Position numbers and translations under genes: made by a program
In this document: positions 32,083 through 39,946 of the stretch, one piece after another
Numbering within the stretch: position 1 is the stretch's first letter
Layout: each line of letters begins with the position of its first letter
DNA from: an uncultured Clostridia bacterium
GTDB taxonomy: Bacteria > Bacillota > Clostridia > Christensenellales > Borkfalkiaceae
DNA: 40,862 bases
Assembly: GCA_944358655.1 (NCBI GenBank)
Contig: CALVRO010000013.1
Span: 1-40,862, forward strand
Reading direction: 5' to 3'
Notes under the pieces: generated by a model
What the model saw: the letters and a program-made list of their open reading frames with translations, nothing else
Database searches by the model: none
Told to the model about the DNA's origin: nothing

Positions 32083-33210
32083 TCACGGCAGGAGAGAATA
32101 TCTCTCCTCTACCTCCCTTAAATTGTCGCCGCCCAGCCTGTCGGCTACGGCCTCGGCTACGGCAAAGGCCACAACGCTTTCGACTATTATCTCGCAGGCG
32201 CATACGGCGGCTACGTCGCTGCGCTCCCCCGCCGCCCTTGCGGCGAGGCCTGTGGCCGTATCTATGGTGTTGAGCCCGCGCATGAGCGTTGGAATGGGCT
32301 TCATGGCGGCGCGGACGACTATCTCCTCGCCGTTGGACATGCCGCCCTCTATGCCGCCCGCATTGTTGGTGGCGCGGCAGGGTCTGCCGTCTTTTAAAAA
32401 TATTTCGTCGTGCACGGCCGAACCCGGCCTCTGCGCGGCGGCGAAGCCCAGACCTATCTCCACTCCCTTTATGGCCTGAACGCTCATTACGGCGGAGCAG
32501 ATGAGGGCGTCGAGCTTTTTACTGTACTGCATGCAGCTGCCGAAGCCGCTCTTTAAGCCCTTTACGCGCACTTCTATTACGCCGCCCGCCGTGTCGCCCT
32601 CCTCCTTAAGTCTGTCTATGGCGGCCATGGCCTCGGCCTCAATGCGGCCGTCGAGCATGAACAGCGGATGTTTTTTTGCTTCTTCAAGCTCTTCGAAGGC
32701 GTATTCTCCGTCGTCCCTTACGCCGCCAACCGACCTGACATACCCCGAGACGCAAACGCCCAGCCTTTTGAGATAGCACATGGCTATGCCGCCTGCGGCC
32801 ACGCGGACGGCCGTCTCCCTTGCGCTGGCGCGCTCGAGAATGTTGCGGGCGTCGTCGGTGTCGTACTTTATCATGCCCGTGAGGTCGGCATGCCCCGGCC
32901 TTACGCGCGTAAGGCGGCGGCAGGAGGTATCGGCGCCCTCGGGCGCCATGTAGGGCTTCCAATTTTCGTAGTCGCGGTTGACAACGGCAAAGGCGAGCGG
33001 ACTGCCGAGCGTTTTGCCGTCGCGCACGCCCGACAGTATCTCTATCTCGTCCCTCTCTATCTTCTGCCTGCCGCCGCGGCCGTAGCCGCTCTGCCTGAGC
33101 GACAGCAGACTGTTTATAAACTGTATATCGACGGGCATGTTGGAGGGCAGCCCCTCTATTATGCCCACAAGACACTTGCCGTGAGATTCTCCTGCGGTGG
33201 TCAGTTTCAT
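32083..33210 (-). CDS. aroC: Chorismate synthase
   Basis: Final step to chorismate, needing reduced FMN (375 residues). The N-terminal TTAGESHGKCLVGIIEG, RQSGYGRGGRQ, and the later RASARETAVRVAAG and NAGGIEGGMSNGE blocks match all three family signatures. The ATG overlaps the stop of the MBL-fold gene by 4 bp, making it the second gene of the operon. Confidence 0.97.
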   Translation of the reverse strand: MKLTTAGESHGKCLVGIIEGLPSNMPVDIQFINSLLSLRQSGYGRGGRQKIERDEIEILSGVRDGKTLGSPLAFAVVNRDYENWKPYMAPEGADTSCRRLTRVRPGHADLTGMIKYDTDDARNILERASARETAVRVAAGGIAMCYLKRLGVCVSGYVRSVGGVRDDGEYAFEELEEAKKHPLFMLDGRIEAEAMAAIDRLKEEGDTAGGVIEVRVKGLKSGFGSCMQYSKKLDALICSAVMSVQAIKGVEIGLGFAAAQRPGSAVHDEIFLKDGRPCRATNNAGGIEGGMSNGEEIVVRAAMKPIPTLMRGLNTIDTATGLAARAAGERSDVAAVCACEIIVESVVAFAVAEAVADRLGGDNLREVEERYSLLP

Positions 33211-34238
33211 GTGCGCTCCTCGCTTATGGTGTATTTTCCGTCGGCCGTCACCGTGACCGTTATATCTCCCCTCGTCTGTGTGGTCATGGGCGCCGACACG
33301 GTGTTGCCGATATCGGCAATGGCCTGCGCCGAAGGACAGCCCGAATAGTTTTCACCGACGGAGATTATTGCGTAATCGGCCGAAAGAGCGTCGTACCAGT
33401 CGGGCGACGAGCACTCCTCGCGGCCGTGCCCCGAAGCGGTGACGAAAGTGCACTCTTCGAGCTTTACCTCGTTGCCGCCCGAGGCGGCAAACTTATCGCC
33501 GAGCGACGACAGCAGCTTGTAGTTGTCCGCCACTTTCTTGAGTGCGTCCCTGCCCGCCGACGAGGACAGGGCAAAGGCCACTCCAGCATATTCCAGCCAC
33601 ATTACGGCGGACACGTTGAGAATGTTTGCCTCCTGAGCGGAGGAATCGAGTTCGGCGTATTCGCCCTCGGGGTTGTCGGGCGAAGAGGGCGAAAGAAAGG
33701 TCATAAAATACCCCTCGCCGCTCACGCCTCCGCCGTAGCAGGAAATTACCCGCTCGGCGTCGCTCTCGCCCAGCGCCTTTATAAAGGACGCATATGATGA
33801 CGTTATGTAGGTATTCTTTACGGCGGGCATAAACACCTTGCCGACTTTTTTATACTTTAATACCTCGGCAAGGCCGCCGCAGTATTCGCCGAGCACAGAC
33901 GAACAGACGAGGTAATCTATCCTGTCGATATCCCTCTCGTTGAGGGCGGTGATGACAGAAAGCGTGTTGGGATAGGCCCCGTCGCCGCCGTCGATCAGCA
34001 TGACTTTGCCGTCGGGCAGCTCGCATATGGTGCAGTCGCCGTAGCCGACGTCGACAAAGGTCACCCTGAGCACTCCCTCCTCCGCCCTCTCCCGTGGAAC
34101 GAGGTAGGCGGTGAGGTACTTTACGGGCACGAAGATATTGAGTATGACAAGCGCAAGCACGAGCAGCGCGACGAGCCCGACGGAAACCGCCGTCCACAGC
34201 CGCGCCCTTGAAATTTTTTTGCTCTTGTCTTTCGCCAT
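33207..34238 (-). CDS. Membrane-anchored MBL-fold protein lacking the metal motif (ComEC C-terminal-like)
   Basis: 343 residues. A basic N-terminus is followed by a single membrane helix (about 14-38) and then a domain like the ComEC/Rec2 metallo-beta-lactamase part (RVTFVDVGYGDCTICELPDG, then VMLIDGGDG). At the place where family members have H-x-H-x-D-H followed by GGL, this protein has SSVLGEYCGGL (113-123), so all zinc ligands are gone. It is probably a non-catalytic extracellular or membrane-bound domain. It heads the shikimate operon behind a consensus promoter and overlaps aroC by 4 bp, but no functional link is obvious. The rest of ComEC (multi-helix channel) is absent. Confidence 0.75.
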   Translation of the reverse strand: MAKDKSKKISRARLWTAVSVGLVALLVLALVILNIFVPVKYLTAYLVPRERAEEGVLRVTFVDVGYGDCTICELPDGKVMLIDGGDGAYPNTLSVITALNERDIDRIDYLVCSSVLGEYCGGLAEVLKYKKVGKVFMPAVKNTYITSSYASFIKALGESDAERVISCYGGGVSGEGYFMTFLSPSSPDNPEGEYAELDSSAQEANILNVSAVMWLEYAGVAFALSSSAGRDALKKVADNYKLLSSLGDKFAASGGNEVKLEECTFVTASGHGREECSSPDWYDALSADYAIISVGENYSGCPSAQAIADIGNTVSAPMTTQTRGDITVTVTADGKYTISEERT

Positions 34239-34272
34239 CTTTCTTCCCCCTGCATAAAATTATACATTTTAT

Positions 34273-34301
34273 ATTATACTATATCCGCGCGCATTTGTAA
34301 A
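34273..34301 (-). promoter_or_regulatory. Sigma-A promoter of the shikimate operon
   Basis: -35 TTTACA (34296-34301), 17-bp spacer, perfect -10 TATAAT (34273-34278) on the minus strand. It lies 34 bases upstream of the MBL-fold ATG, whose ribosome site is GGGGGAAG. Confidence 0.8.
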
Positions 34302-34329
34302 TAAAATGGCGGCATATAGCGCCTCCAAA

Positions 34330-34367
34330 CAGCAAAAAAACCGCGGCACGCCGCGGTTTTTTTGCTG
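34330..34367 (-). terminator. Terminator of the pyruvate formate-lyase operon
   Basis: 17-bp perfect stem (arms 34330-34346 and 34351-34367, loop CACG) containing runs of seven A and seven T around a GC core. It would work in both directions and isolates the pfl operon from the shikimate operon. Confidence 0.88.
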
Positions 34368-34384
34368 GGTTGCGTAATATTTTA

Positions 34385-34615
34385 TCAGAAAGATTCGTGA
34401 ATGGTCCTTGAAATGACGTCGTCCTGCTGCTCCTTGGTGAGCTTGTTGAAGTTGACGGCGTAGCCCGATACCCTCACCGTAAGCTGAGGATACTTTTCGG
34501 GGTGGGCCTGAGCATCCAACAGCGTATTTCTGTCGAATACGTTTACGTTGAGATGATGGCCGCCGTCGGCGACGTATGCGTCGAGCATGTTAACAAGATT
34601 ATCAACTCTGGACAT
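34385..34615 (-). CDS. Stand-alone glycyl-radical domain of pyruvate formate-lyase (GrcA-like)
   Basis: 76-residue protein equal to the C-terminal radical domain of PFL. The radical loop is RVSGYAVNF with Gly51 as the predicted radical site, and the segments GGHHLNVNV and [10 protein letters not shown] precede it as in full-length PFL. It ends TIHESF, like the PFL terminus. The ATG has its own GGAGG 8 bases upstream and starts 46 bases after the stop of the catalytic-core gene, which ends exactly where this domain should begin. Unlike proteobacterial GrcA (about 127 residues, a spare part for damaged PFL), it has no N-terminal extension and appears to be the only radical domain in this operon. 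It probably docks into the core as a separate subunit. Confidence 0.93.
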   Translation of the reverse strand: MSRVDNLVNMLDAYVADGGHHLNVNVFDRNTLLDAQAHPEKYPQLTVRVSGYAVNFNKLTKEQQDDVISRTIHESF

Positions 34616-34661
34616 GATTTATTCCTCCCGTAACTATTGATTTTTTTTGTAAGGCGCGGCA

Positions 34662-36704
34662 TCAGTCGTCCTTGCCGAGCGAGGCGGGCGTCACCGAGAA
34701 GGTGTTTGAAATGCCGTCGCGCGAGTACTCGTAGGGCAGTTTAGCCACCGACTCCAGAGAGGCCAAAGCGCCGCTCGAATCCCTGCCGTGCATGGGGTTG
34801 GCGCCGGGGGCGAGGGGCGTGCCCGCCCTTCTTCCGTCGGGGGTGTTGCCCGTCTTTTTGCCGTAGACCACGTTGGAAGTTATCGTCAGTATGGACATGG
34901 TGGGAACGCTCTGACGATAGGTATACTGGCTCTTTATCTTGGTCATGAAGGTCTTTACGAGCCATACGGCTATCTCATCCACTCTGTCGTCGTTGTTGCC
35001 GTACTTGGGATAGTCGCCCTCTATTTTAAAGTCGACGGCCAGTCCCTCCTCGTTGCGCACGGGGTAGACTTTGGCGTACTTTATGGCAGAGAGCGAGTCG
35101 ACGGCGCACGAGAGCCCCGCTATGCCCGTGGCGAAGAAGCGGCGAACCTCGGTGTCGTGCAGGGCCATCTCCAGCGCCTCGTAGCTGTATTTGTCGTGCA
35201 TGTAGTGGATGAGGTTGAGGGTGTTTACATAAAGGCCCGCCAGCCAGTCCATCATCTGCTCGTACTTGGTCTTTACCTCGGCATAGTCGAGGGGCCCGTC
35301 GCCGAGCACGGGGGCGTACATGGGAGATACCTGCATAGCCTTGCCCGTCTTTTTGTCCTTGGCTATCTCGTCCTTGCCGCCGTTGATGGCATAGAGCAGG
35401 CACTTGGCGAGGTTGGCCCTTGCGCCGAAGAACTGCATGTCCTTACCCACGCGCATGCAGCTGACGCAGCAGGCTATGCAGTAGTCGTCGCCCATTTCGG
35501 GGCGCATGAGGTCGTCGCTCTCGTACTGTATGGCCGAAGTTTCGATGGAGGTCTTGGCGCAGAACTTTTTGAAGCCTGCGGGCAGGTTCTTCGACCAGAG
35601 CACAGTGAGGTTGGGCTCGGGCGCGGGGCCGAGGTTTTTGAGCGTGTGCAGTATCCTGAAGGAATTCTTGGTGACGAGCGTTCTGCCGTCTACGCCCATG
35701 CCGCCTATCGATTCGGTCACCCATGTGGGGTCGCCCGAGAAGAGCTCGTTATACTCCCTGATGCGCATGAACTTGACTATGCGCAGCTTCATTACGAACT
35801 GGTCGATGAGCTCCTGCGCCTCCCTTTCGGTGAGCACGCCCCGCCTCAGATCGCGCTCGATATAGATATCGAGGAAGGTGGAGTTCCTGCCTATGGACAT
35901 GGCCGCGCCGTTCTGATCCTTTATGGCGCCGAGGTAGCCGAAGTAGAGCCATTGGATGGCCTCCTTAGCGTTTTCGGCGGGGCGGGATATATCTATGCCG
36001 TAGGCGAGCGCCATTTCCTTGAGGGCGGAGAGCGCCTTGATCTGCTCGGAGAGCTCCTCCCTGTCGCGTATCTTGTCGGGAGTCATCACTCCGTCCATGT
36101 GCAGTTTATCTTCCTGCTTGCGCGCGATGAGGTAGTCGACGCCGTATAAGGCCACCCTGCGGTAGTCGCCCACTATCCTGCCCCTGCCGTAGGTGTCGGG
36201 CAGGCCTGTGAGTATGTGCGCCGAGCGCGCGCGGCGCATTTCGGGCGTGTACGCGTCGTACACTCCGTCGTTGTGCGTCTTGCGGTATTTGGTGAATATC
36301 TCCTTGACCTGAGGATCTATTTCGTAGCCGTACATGTTGAGGGCCTCTTCGGCCATGCGTATGCCGCCGAAGGGCTGAAGGGCGCGCTTGAAGGGCTCGT
36401 CGGTCTGAAGCCCGACTATCTTTTCGAGCTCCCTGTCGATATACCCCGCCTTGTGGCTGTTGACCTGCGAAACTATTTTGGTATCCGCCTTGAGGACGCC
36501 GCCTGCGGCGCGCTCCCTGGCGGAGAGCTCCATTATCTCGCTCCACAGCTTTTTTGTGGCCTCGGTGGGGCCCTCCAAAAAGCCGTCGTCGCCCTCGTAC
36601 GGCGTGTAGTTGCGCTGTATGAAGTCGCGCACGTTGACCTCGTCGTCGCTCCACTTTCCGGGTACGAAATCTTCCCATGCAGTATATTTCATAATTGTGG
36701 CCAT
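34662..36704 (-). CDS. pflB: Pyruvate formate-lyase catalytic core without radical domain
   Basis: Anaerobic enzyme splitting pyruvate with CoA into acetyl-CoA and formate; 680 residues against about 750 usual. The adjacent catalytic cysteines are Cys412-Cys413 in [10 protein letters not shown], followed by the normal [19 protein letters not shown]. The protein ends [11 protein letters not shown], the linker just before the glycyl-radical domain, and then TGA. The missing domain is the next gene. Two starts are possible. The ATG at 36704 has AGGAGG only 2 bases upstream. The ATG at 36692 (MKYTAWEDF, closer to homologues) is 14 bases from it. The gene sits between a thioredoxin-like gene and the radical-domain gene. 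Confidence 0.96.
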   Translation of the reverse strand: MATIMKYTAWEDFVPGKWSDDEVNVRDFIQRNYTPYEGDDGFLEGPTEATKKLWSEIMELSARERAAGGVLKADTKIVSQVNSHKAGYIDRELEKIVGLQTDEPFKRALQPFGGIRMAEEALNMYGYEIDPQVKEIFTKYRKTHNDGVYDAYTPEMRRARSAHILTGLPDTYGRGRIVGDYRRVALYGVDYLIARKQEDKLHMDGVMTPDKIRDREELSEQIKALSALKEMALAYGIDISRPAENAKEAIQWLYFGYLGAIKDQNGAAMSIGRNSTFLDIYIERDLRRGVLTEREAQELIDQFVMKLRIVKFMRIREYNELFSGDPTWVTESIGGMGVDGRTLVTKNSFRILHTLKNLGPAPEPNLTVLWSKNLPAGFKKFCAKTSIETSAIQYESDDLMRPEMGDDYCIACCVSCMRVGKDMQFFGARANLAKCLLYAINGGKDEIAKDKKTGKAMQVSPMYAPVLGDGPLDYAEVKTKYEQMMDWLAGLYVNTLNLIHYMHDKYSYEALEMALHDTEVRRFFATGIAGLSCAVDSLSAIKYAKVYPVRNEEGLAVDFKIEGDYPKYGNNDDRVDEIAVWLVKTFMTKIKSQYTYRQSVPTMSILTITSNVVYGKKTGNTPDGRRAGTPLAPGANPMHGRDSSGALASLESVAKLPYEYSRDGISNTFSVTPASLGKDD

Positions 36705-36742
36705 GACCTCCTGTAGTCTTGCGTAAAATTTATCTTGAAAAT

Positions 36743-37024
36743 TTAATTGCCGTCACCTTTGCACTCTTCGAATTTGGACTCTATCCAAAGCGAGAGTATC
36801 TCCTCGGGCTGGTAGCCCGTGCATCTGGCTATCTCCCTGTCGCCGTCCCATAAAATGACGGTGGGCACGCGCGCGACGTTGTATTTTTCGACGGCCTCGG
36901 GCGAAGTTTCGATATCTATTCTCTCAAAAGGCACGCCCAGCCTTTCGGCTATGGCCGTCAGCTGAGGCAGCAGGGCATAACAGCCCGCGCAGCCTTCGCC
37001 GCTTATTTGGGTTATCTTCTTCAT
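36743..37024 (-). CDS. Thioredoxin-like protein in the pfl operon
   Basis: Small thiol-disulfide protein (93 residues, somewhat shorter than thioredoxin). The redox motif is CAGC (Cys12 to Cys15), the cis-proline is in [10 protein letters not shown], and YQPEEIL follows. The usual W-C-G-P-C is not present, so its redox potential and partners may differ. The ATG overlaps the pflA stop by 4 bp, making it part of the pfl transcript between activase and lyase. A role in keeping PFL cysteines or the activase cluster reduced is an inference from position only. Confidence 0.85.
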   Translation of the reverse strand: MKKITQISGEGCAGCYALLPQLTAIAERLGVPFERIDIETSPEAVEKYNVARVPTVILWDGDREIARCTGYQPEEILSLWIESKFEECKGDGN

Positions 37025-37746
37025 TTTATCGAGAGTATCTCCCTTGCGTTTTTTACCCTGTCGGGCTCGGGCGGCCTGACGCCTTCGAGGGCGTAGGGCA
37101 TGCCGAGTTTATTATACTTTACCTCGCCCATTGTGTGGTAGGGCAGCACCTCCACCTTCCGGATATTGGAAAGGGGCGAGATAAAGGCTTTGAGCCGCGA
37201 AAGACAGCCGTCGTCGTCGGTGATGCCCGGCACGAGAACGTGCCTTATCCATACCGGCTTATTTATTCGGGCGAGATATCCGGCAAAGGCCAGAATGTTT
37301 TTATTGGAGTGCCCCGTAAGCTTTTTGTGCTCGCCGTCGTCGATGTGCTTGATATCGAGAAGGACGAGATCGGTGACCTCGAGCAGCCCGTCGAACGCAC
37401 GGGAATTTTCTGCCGAAAACATTATGCCCGAAGTGTCGAGCGCGGTATGTATGCCCCTGGCCTTGAGGAGAGTGAAGAGCTCCCGTACAAACTCTGCCTG
37501 AAGCATGGGCTCGCCGCCGGAGACGGTTATGCCGCCTCCCCCCGCGAAGTAGTTTTTGTATTTGAGAACGCGCGAAGCGACTTCCTCAGCGGTGTACTCG
37601 GTGCCCGCCCCCACGGCCCATGTGTCGGGATTGTGGCAGTACAGACAGCGCATGGGACAGCCCTGCATGAACACCACGAAGCGTATCCCCGGGCCGTCGA
37701 CCGTGCCGAACGATTCAAATGAATGTATGTGACCGGTTAAAGACAT
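37021..37746 (-). CDS. pflA: Pyruvate formate-lyase activating enzyme
   Basis: Radical SAM enzyme (241 residues from the ATG at 37746) that uses a 4Fe-4S cluster and SAM to place the glycyl radical on PFL. The cluster motif C-x3-C-x2-C is CPMRCLYC, in the context DGPGIRFVVFMQG and CHNPDTW, with GGGGITVSGGEPMLQ for SAM. A longer frame runs upstream into the riboswitch leader and is not credible. Here it should act on the separate 76-residue radical protein rather than on a domain in cis. It is the first gene of the operon. Confidence 0.95.
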   Translation of the reverse strand: MSLTGHIHSFESFGTVDGPGIRFVVFMQGCPMRCLYCHNPDTWAVGAGTEYTAEEVASRVLKYKNYFAGGGGITVSGGEPMLQAEFVRELFTLLKARGIHTALDTSGIMFSAENSRAFDGLLEVTDLVLLDIKHIDDGEHKKLTGHSNKNILAFAGYLARINKPVWIRHVLVPGITDDDGCLSRLKAFISPLSNIRKVEVLPYHTMGEVKYNKLGMPYALEGVRPPEPDRVKNAREILSIK

Positions 37747-37793
37747 ATCCGAACCCTTTATCGCCCGCTTTGGCCGTTCCCGCCGTCGGGCGT

Positions 37794-37833
37794 AAAAAAA
37801 GGGCAAACGCTGACCATACGGTCATGATTGCCC
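37794..37833 (-). terminator. Riboswitch expression-platform terminator before pflA
   Basis: On the minus strand GGGCAA and TGACC pair with GGTCA and TTGCCC, and the stem is followed by seven T residues (37794-37800). The 5' arm shares bases 37829-37833 with the 3' strand of the ZTP aptamer, so forming one excludes the other. Ligand binding is predicted to turn expression on. Confidence 0.85.
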
Positions 37834-37905
37834 AGACGAACGACACTTCCCGCTTTTGTCGCGCTCCCCTGCGGTGCGTCCGCATAAATTCGTCAGTTGC
37901 GCGCG
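37829..37905 (-). promoter_or_regulatory. ZTP riboswitch aptamer (pfl RNA motif)
   Basis: Senses ZTP/ZMP, intermediates that accumulate when 10-formyl-tetrahydrofolate is scarce. Minus-strand features in order: P1 strand CGCGC (37901-37905), conserved CTGACG (37891-37896), P2 TGCGG/CCGCA (37880-37884 with 37870-37874), and GGGGA plus the P1 return strand GCGCG (37860-37869). The 3' conserved block CGTCTGGGC is at 37830-37838. The pseudoknot pairs GACGAA (37889-37894) with TTCGTC (37835-37840), preserving the family pairing with different bases from the common GGCG/CGCC. It lies in a leader of about 170 nt ahead of pflA. Confidence 0.9.
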
Positions 37906-37923
37906 GGATCTTTTTGTAGTGAC

Positions 37924-37952
37924 ATTGTATCACTTTTATCCGCCGTTGTCAA
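37924..37952 (-). promoter_or_regulatory. Sigma-A promoter of the pfl operon
   Basis: Consensus -35 TTGACA (37947-37952), 17-bp spacer, -10 TACAAT (37924-37929) on the minus strand. Transcription would begin near 37917, just upstream of the riboswitch. Confidence 0.88.
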
Positions 37953-38021
37953 TAGTATTTGCACAAAATATTGATTAAATATTTTTTTACCCATACCATA
38001 TATTGTGGTTGAAGGCCGATA

Positions 38022-38465
38022 TTACACAAAATAATATATAAGACCCGTCATGGCTCCCGCCGTGACGCCGAAAACTATGATGGCGCCTGCCACGGTAAAC
38101 ATTTTTGCGGCCATGCCGAATACGAGGCCCTCGGTTTTGAACTCTATGGCGGGCGAGGCAACGGAGTTGGCAAAGCCCGTTATCGGCACTATAGAGCCCG
38201 CGCCCGCAACGCGGCCTATCCTGTCGTACACTCCGAGCCCCGTTAAAAGGCAGCCGCCGAAGATGAGTATTACCGACACGGTGGCGGCGAGCTCGTCGCC
38301 AGAGAGACCGACGTAAGAGAGCACATACCTTAAAAACTGACCTATGCAGCAGATGAGGCCGCCCACCCCGAAGGCGGCCGCGCAGTTTTTGAAGTGGTCG
38401 GTGCGGGGCTGAAGCCTTTTGACGTATTCAAGATAGTTGCTGTTTGCTATCTTTGGGGAATTCAC
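38022..38465 (-). CDS. spoVAC: Stage V sporulation protein AC
   Basis: Inner-membrane spore protein (147 residues, typical). In Bacillus it acts as part of the channel for dipicolinic acid during sporulation and germination. Hydrophobic segments lie at about 27-50, 58-80, 88-110 and 122-146. The family core GLGVYDRIGRVAGAGSIVPITGFANSV (about 77-103) and SPAIEFKTEGLVFGMAAKMF are very well kept. The start is a GTG at 38465 with AGGGGGG seven bases upstream. The usual partners spoVAD and spoVAE do not follow; the next gene downstream is pflA under its own promoter. It is preceded by a sigma-G-like promoter. Confidence 0.93.
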   Translation of the reverse strand: MNSPKIANSNYLEYVKRLQPRTDHFKNCAAAFGVGGLICCIGQFLRYVLSYVGLSGDELAATVSVILIFGGCLLTGLGVYDRIGRVAGAGSIVPITGFANSVASPAIEFKTEGLVFGMAAKMFTVAGAIIVFGVTAGAMTGLIYYFV

Positions 38466-38542
38466 TTTACTTCCCCCCTCTTCTGCGGTTTTATAAAGCT
38501 TTCGCGCTCGTCGCGGCGCGTGAGATCTATCTCCTTCTTCAT
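38462..38542 (-). CDS. Possible 26-residue leader ORF before spoVAC
   Basis: ATG at 38542 opens a charged 26-codon frame (MKKEIDLTRRDERESFIKPQ...) whose TGA overlaps the spoVAC GTG. It lacks a Shine-Dalgarno, and the putative sigma-G start falls almost on its ATG. It may be just leader sequence; coding is unproven. Confidence 0.25.
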   Translation of the reverse strand: MKKEIDLTRRDERESFIKPQKRGEVK

Positions 38543-38547
38543 ACCGC

Positions 38548-38578
38548 TATTTTGGACGGGCGGAGGGAAATTTATTCA
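38548..38578 (-). promoter_or_regulatory. Sigma-G-like forespore promoter of spoVAC
   Basis: -35 TGAATA (38573-38578) and -10 CAAAATA (38548-38554) at 18-bp spacing on the minus strand. The consensus is about TGMATA and CATNNTA. It overlaps the stop of the ZIP gene. This is a motif match only. Confidence 0.5.
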
Positions 38579-39334
38579 GCCGAGGGCGATATCGAGTATC
38601 ATCATCAGCGCGAAGCCCGCCACCACTCCCGCCGTGGCGGCCGTCTTGCCGCGGGAAAAGCCCGCGGGGATGAGCTCCGAGCAGACGACGGCCACCATTG
38701 CGCCCGCCGAAAAGGAGAGCGCGAAGGGCAGCAGGCCGTTGAAGAAGGCGACGGCCAGCGCGCCCGCGACGCCCGAGAACACCTCCACCGCGCCCGACAG
38801 CTGACCCAAAAAGAAGCTCCTGCCACGCGAACAGCCCGAGGCGCGCAGGGGAAAGGCCACGCACATGCCCTCGGGGAAGTTCTGAACTCCTATGCCGAAG
38901 GCGAGCATGGCGGCCGCCGCCACTGCGGAGGGAACGCCGCCCGCCGCGCCGAACGCGACGCCCACGGCGAGGCCTTCGGGTATGTTGTGCACGGTGACGG
39001 CCGCGCAGGTGGCAAGGCAGGAGCGCTCCTCCGCGCGCTCAGCCCTGCGGGTGAGTAGATCGGTGAGTATTACCACCGCCCCGCCCGCGACAAAGCCGCA
39101 GGTGACTACGGCAAAGGCGCTCTCGCCGCCGCGCTCAACGGCGGGCACGAGCAGCGAAAAGCAGACCGAGGCGAGCATTATCCCCGCCGAGGCCGCCATG
39201 GCAAAGCACAAAGAGGCGCGGCCCGGCCTCTTCATGAACAGCACGAGCGACGCGCCCGCAGCCGTCATCGCCCAAGTAAAAGTGCAGGCTATCAGCGCCT
39301 GCAGCCAGCCCTCGAGGGCGCAAAACACTTGCAA
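38576..39334 (-). CDS. ZIP-family metal transporter
   Basis: Membrane importer for zinc or related divalent metals (252 residues, about eight hydrophobic segments). The two metal-site helices are VHNIPEGLAVG and QNFPEGMCVAF, the hallmark H-N-x-P-E-G of the ZIP family, here of the GufA-like bacterial type. A histidine-poor charged loop (RRAERAEERSC) sits before the first site. The start is TTG at 39334 with GGGAG eight bases upstream; the metal specificity is not readable. Between its start and the folA terminator there is no clear consensus promoter. Confidence 0.92.
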   Translation of the reverse strand: MQVFCALEGWLQALIACTFTWAMTAAGASLVLFMKRPGRASLCFAMAASAGIMLASVCFSLLVPAVERGGESAFAVVTCGFVAGGAVVILTDLLTRRAERAEERSCLATCAAVTVHNIPEGLAVGVAFGAAGGVPSAVAAAAMLAFGIGVQNFPEGMCVAFPLRASGCSRGRSFFLGQLSGAVEVFSGVAGALAVAFFNGLLPFALSFSAGAMVAVVCSELIPAGFSRGKTAATAGVVAGFALMMILDIALG

Positions 39335-39398
39335 TATTTTATCTCCCGTAAAATGGCATATATTCCAAAATATGCATCGCGGGAAAATATGGTGAAAG

Positions 39399-39438
39399 GC
39401 CGCCCGCGGCGGGACGGCAAAGTCCCGCCGCGGGCGGC
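39399..39438 (-). terminator. Terminator-like hairpin after folA
   Basis: 17-bp perfect GC stem (arms 39399-39415 and 39422-39438, loop GGCAAA), five bases after the folA stop. The minus-strand tail CTTTCACC is a poor U-tract. Confidence 0.65.
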
Positions 39439-39443
39439 GAAAG

Positions 39444-39944
39444 TCAGGGCAGCGGCCTGACGCAGGTATTTTTGTAGGTGCAGAACTCTATGGTGTATCC
39501 GTTGGTCTGCACGGGGGCCGAACGGCTTTCGAGCACGAAGGAGGCGTCGCCGTCGAGGTTCGGGAAGAAGGCGTCCGCCCCTCCATCGGCCATCACCTTG
39601 GTGACGAGGGCGGCCTCGCAGTAGGGAAGGAGCAGAGTGTATATGCTCTCTCCCCCTATTACATACACCTCGCCCGCGCTGTCCTTTATGGCAGCGAACA
39701 GTTGGGCTTCGCTGCGGACGACCGTGCAGTCCTCCCTCTCCTCCATTGCGCGGGAGAGCACGATATTCTTTCTGTCTTTTAGCGGCCTGCCGCCCGGGAA
39801 GGAGCGCAGCGTGTTGCCGCCCATTACGACTACGTTGCCCGTAGTAGTCTGCTTAAAAAATTTCATGTCCTCGGGCAGGCGGAACATCAAGGCGTTGCCC
39901 CTGCCTATGCCCCAATTCTTGTCGACGTGTACTATAGCTTTCAT
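39444..39944 (-). CDS. folA: Dihydrofolate reductase
   Basis: NADPH-dependent reduction of dihydrofolate to tetrahydrofolate (166 residues from the ATG at 39944). Motifs are IVHVDKNWGIGRGNALMFRLPEDM, with the catalytic acid in LPEDM, then VVMGGNTLRSFPGGRPL for NADPH, and VIGGESIYTLLLPY. The chosen start has GGAG five bases upstream and follows the thyA stop by two bases. The frame is open 14 codons further, but those codons lie in thyA. It recycles the dihydrofolate made by ThyA. Confidence 0.96.
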   Translation of the reverse strand: MKAIVHVDKNWGIGRGNALMFRLPEDMKFFKQTTTGNVVVMGGNTLRSFPGGRPLKDRKNIVLSRAMEEREDCTVVRSEAQLFAAIKDSAGEVYVIGGESIYTLLLPYCEAALVTKVMADGGADAFFPNLDGDASFVLESRSAPVQTNGYTIEFCTYKNTCVRPLP

Positions 39945-39946
39945 TG

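Noticed and set aside
34615-34662. Simple frameshift or sequencing error splitting pflB
   Set aside because: The core ends in a clean TGA. A 46-nt spacer with its own GGAGG and ATG follows, and the split is exactly at the domain linker, so a single-base error cannot explain it.
34788-36149. 453-codon open frame antisense to the PFL core
   Set aside because: It is a codon-bias shadow of the GC-rich pflB gene, with no ribosome site and composition typical of reverse-complement translation.
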